Positions 6,274 to 6,872 of a stretch of DNA of 6,872 nucleotides are shown here, piece by piece. Position numbers and translations under genes: made by a program. Within the stretch, counting starts at the first letter, position 1. Each line of letters opens with the position of its first letter. Under the pieces are notes generated by a model, which ran no database searches, was not told where the DNA came from, and was given only the letters and a program-made list of their open reading frames with translations. This DNA is from Clostridia bacterium (GTDB lineage: Bacteria > Bacillota > Clostridia > Christensenellales > Borkfalkiaceae): contig JAFVRU010000138.1 in the NCBI GenBank assembly GCA_017504065.1, positions 1-6,872 of the forward strand, read 5' to 3'.

Positions 6274-6872
6274 TTAGCTGGATTTTTCTTCATTCTTGAA
6301 GATAAAACAAATTTCGCCTTTCCCTACATGCGGAACTCGGCAATGCTCACTCGGAAGCGAACCGCAATGCCCTGTACCAACTCCGGTCATGAAAAAATCG
6401 GCTGAAAGATAGGTTGCGTCCGATTCAGGCAATTCATAATCGTGCGCCGTATTCGCCAAAACCTTCCAGGAATACGGCAGAGCGGAAAACGATTGCATTC
6501 CTTCTATTCGTACCACGTTTTTACCGTCCGATACTTCCGCCCAATCCGCAGAGAAATGGCTTCCGCTTTCTTGGGGTTTGACGTAATGATGATACTCTTT
6601 TTCTACCGTATTTTCGTACTCGCCTTTTTTTGCAAAAAGGTACATATCCGAATACGTTTCTTGCGGACCATAGGCAAAATACCGCAACTTATCGTAGCTT
6701 TTATCCAAGGTAAGCGTAAACCCGATACGGGGCAAAAACAGGAAAAATTCTTTTTCATCCTGATAGTCGACAGAAATTTTCACGCCGTTTTCGCCAAAAG
6801 TATACAATACAGCCGCCCTGATCAACGGTTTGAAACAAGCATAGCCCAAGTACACAACAAACCGTACTGCTC
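6274..6872 (-). CDS. Glycoside hydrolase family 2 beta-galactosidase (LacZ type), C-terminal part only
   Basis: The last 198 codons are visible and the frame is open to the right edge; a GTG at 6853-6855 is an internal Val, not a start. The sequence matches the C-terminal beta-sandwich (domain 5, beta-galactosidase small-chain type) of LacZ-like enzymes: VLYTFGENGVKISVDY, FLPRIGFTLTL, the signature FAYGPQETYSD, EYHHYVKPQESGSH, SFSALPYSW, and close to the end FFMTGVGTGHCG. The catalytic barrel and acid/base and nucleophile glutamates lie off the window. E. coli LacZ has a substrate-contacting Trp (W999) just after the equivalent of GVG; here that segment reads GTGHCGS with no Trp, so the sugar preference may differ. 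No signal peptide can be judged. The family predicts cytoplasmic hydrolysis of beta-galactosides imported by the transporter. No strong terminator follows the stop, so read-through into the surface protein unit is possible. Confidence 0.5.
   Translation of the reverse strand, partial: AVRFVVYLGYACFKPLIRAAVLYTFGENGVKISVDYQDEKEFFLFLPRIGFTLTLDKSYDKLRYFAYGPQETYSDMYLFAKKGEYENTVEKEYHHYVKPQESGSHFSADWAEVSDGKNVVRIEGMQSFSALPYSWKVLANTAHDYELPESDATYLSADFFMTGVGTGHCGSLPSEHCRVPHVGKGEICFIFKNEEKSS

Overview
The window looks like part of a carbohydrate-utilisation locus from a Gram-positive, probably gut-dwelling Bacillota (Clostridia). The reasons are strong AGGAGG-type ribosome binding sites, near-consensus sigma-A promoters, A/T-rich intergenic DNA, a family 1 type sugar-binding lipoprotein, an AraC-type regulator of the kind common beside such transporters, and a large secreted protein of the GLUG/beta-helix kind. 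A Christensenellales-like source is a guess from protein style only.

Layout from right to left (most genes are on the minus strand). The right edge holds the 3' end of a glycoside hydrolase family 2 (LacZ-type) beta-galactosidase, which stops at 6274. After it comes a regulatory stretch with a putative operator (6215-6239) and a promoter (6172-6201). A small TTG-started gene of 42 codons (6085-5957) follows and overlaps by one base the start of a 1081-residue exported protein (5957-2712). That protein has a recurrent N-terminal domain of unknown function and two divergent copies of a right-handed beta-helix-like module. A 12-bp stem terminator (2654-2686) separates it from a convergent AraC-family regulator (1787-2602, plus strand). 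The regulator is divergent from an ABC-transporter sugar-binding lipoprotein (1573 to beyond the left edge, minus strand).

How it fits together: a 25-bp sequence, 23/25 identical, lies exactly 13 bp upstream of the -35 box of both the sugar-binding-protein promoter and the small-ORF/surface-protein promoter. The simplest reading is that the AraC-type regulator encoded between them senses a sugar and activates both units: uptake (binding protein, presumably with permeases beyond the left edge) and an extracellular protein that may bind or present the substrate. The GH2 enzyme would cleave the imported oligosaccharide in the cytoplasm. The shared operator and the translationally coupled small ORF are the two observations most worth pursuing.
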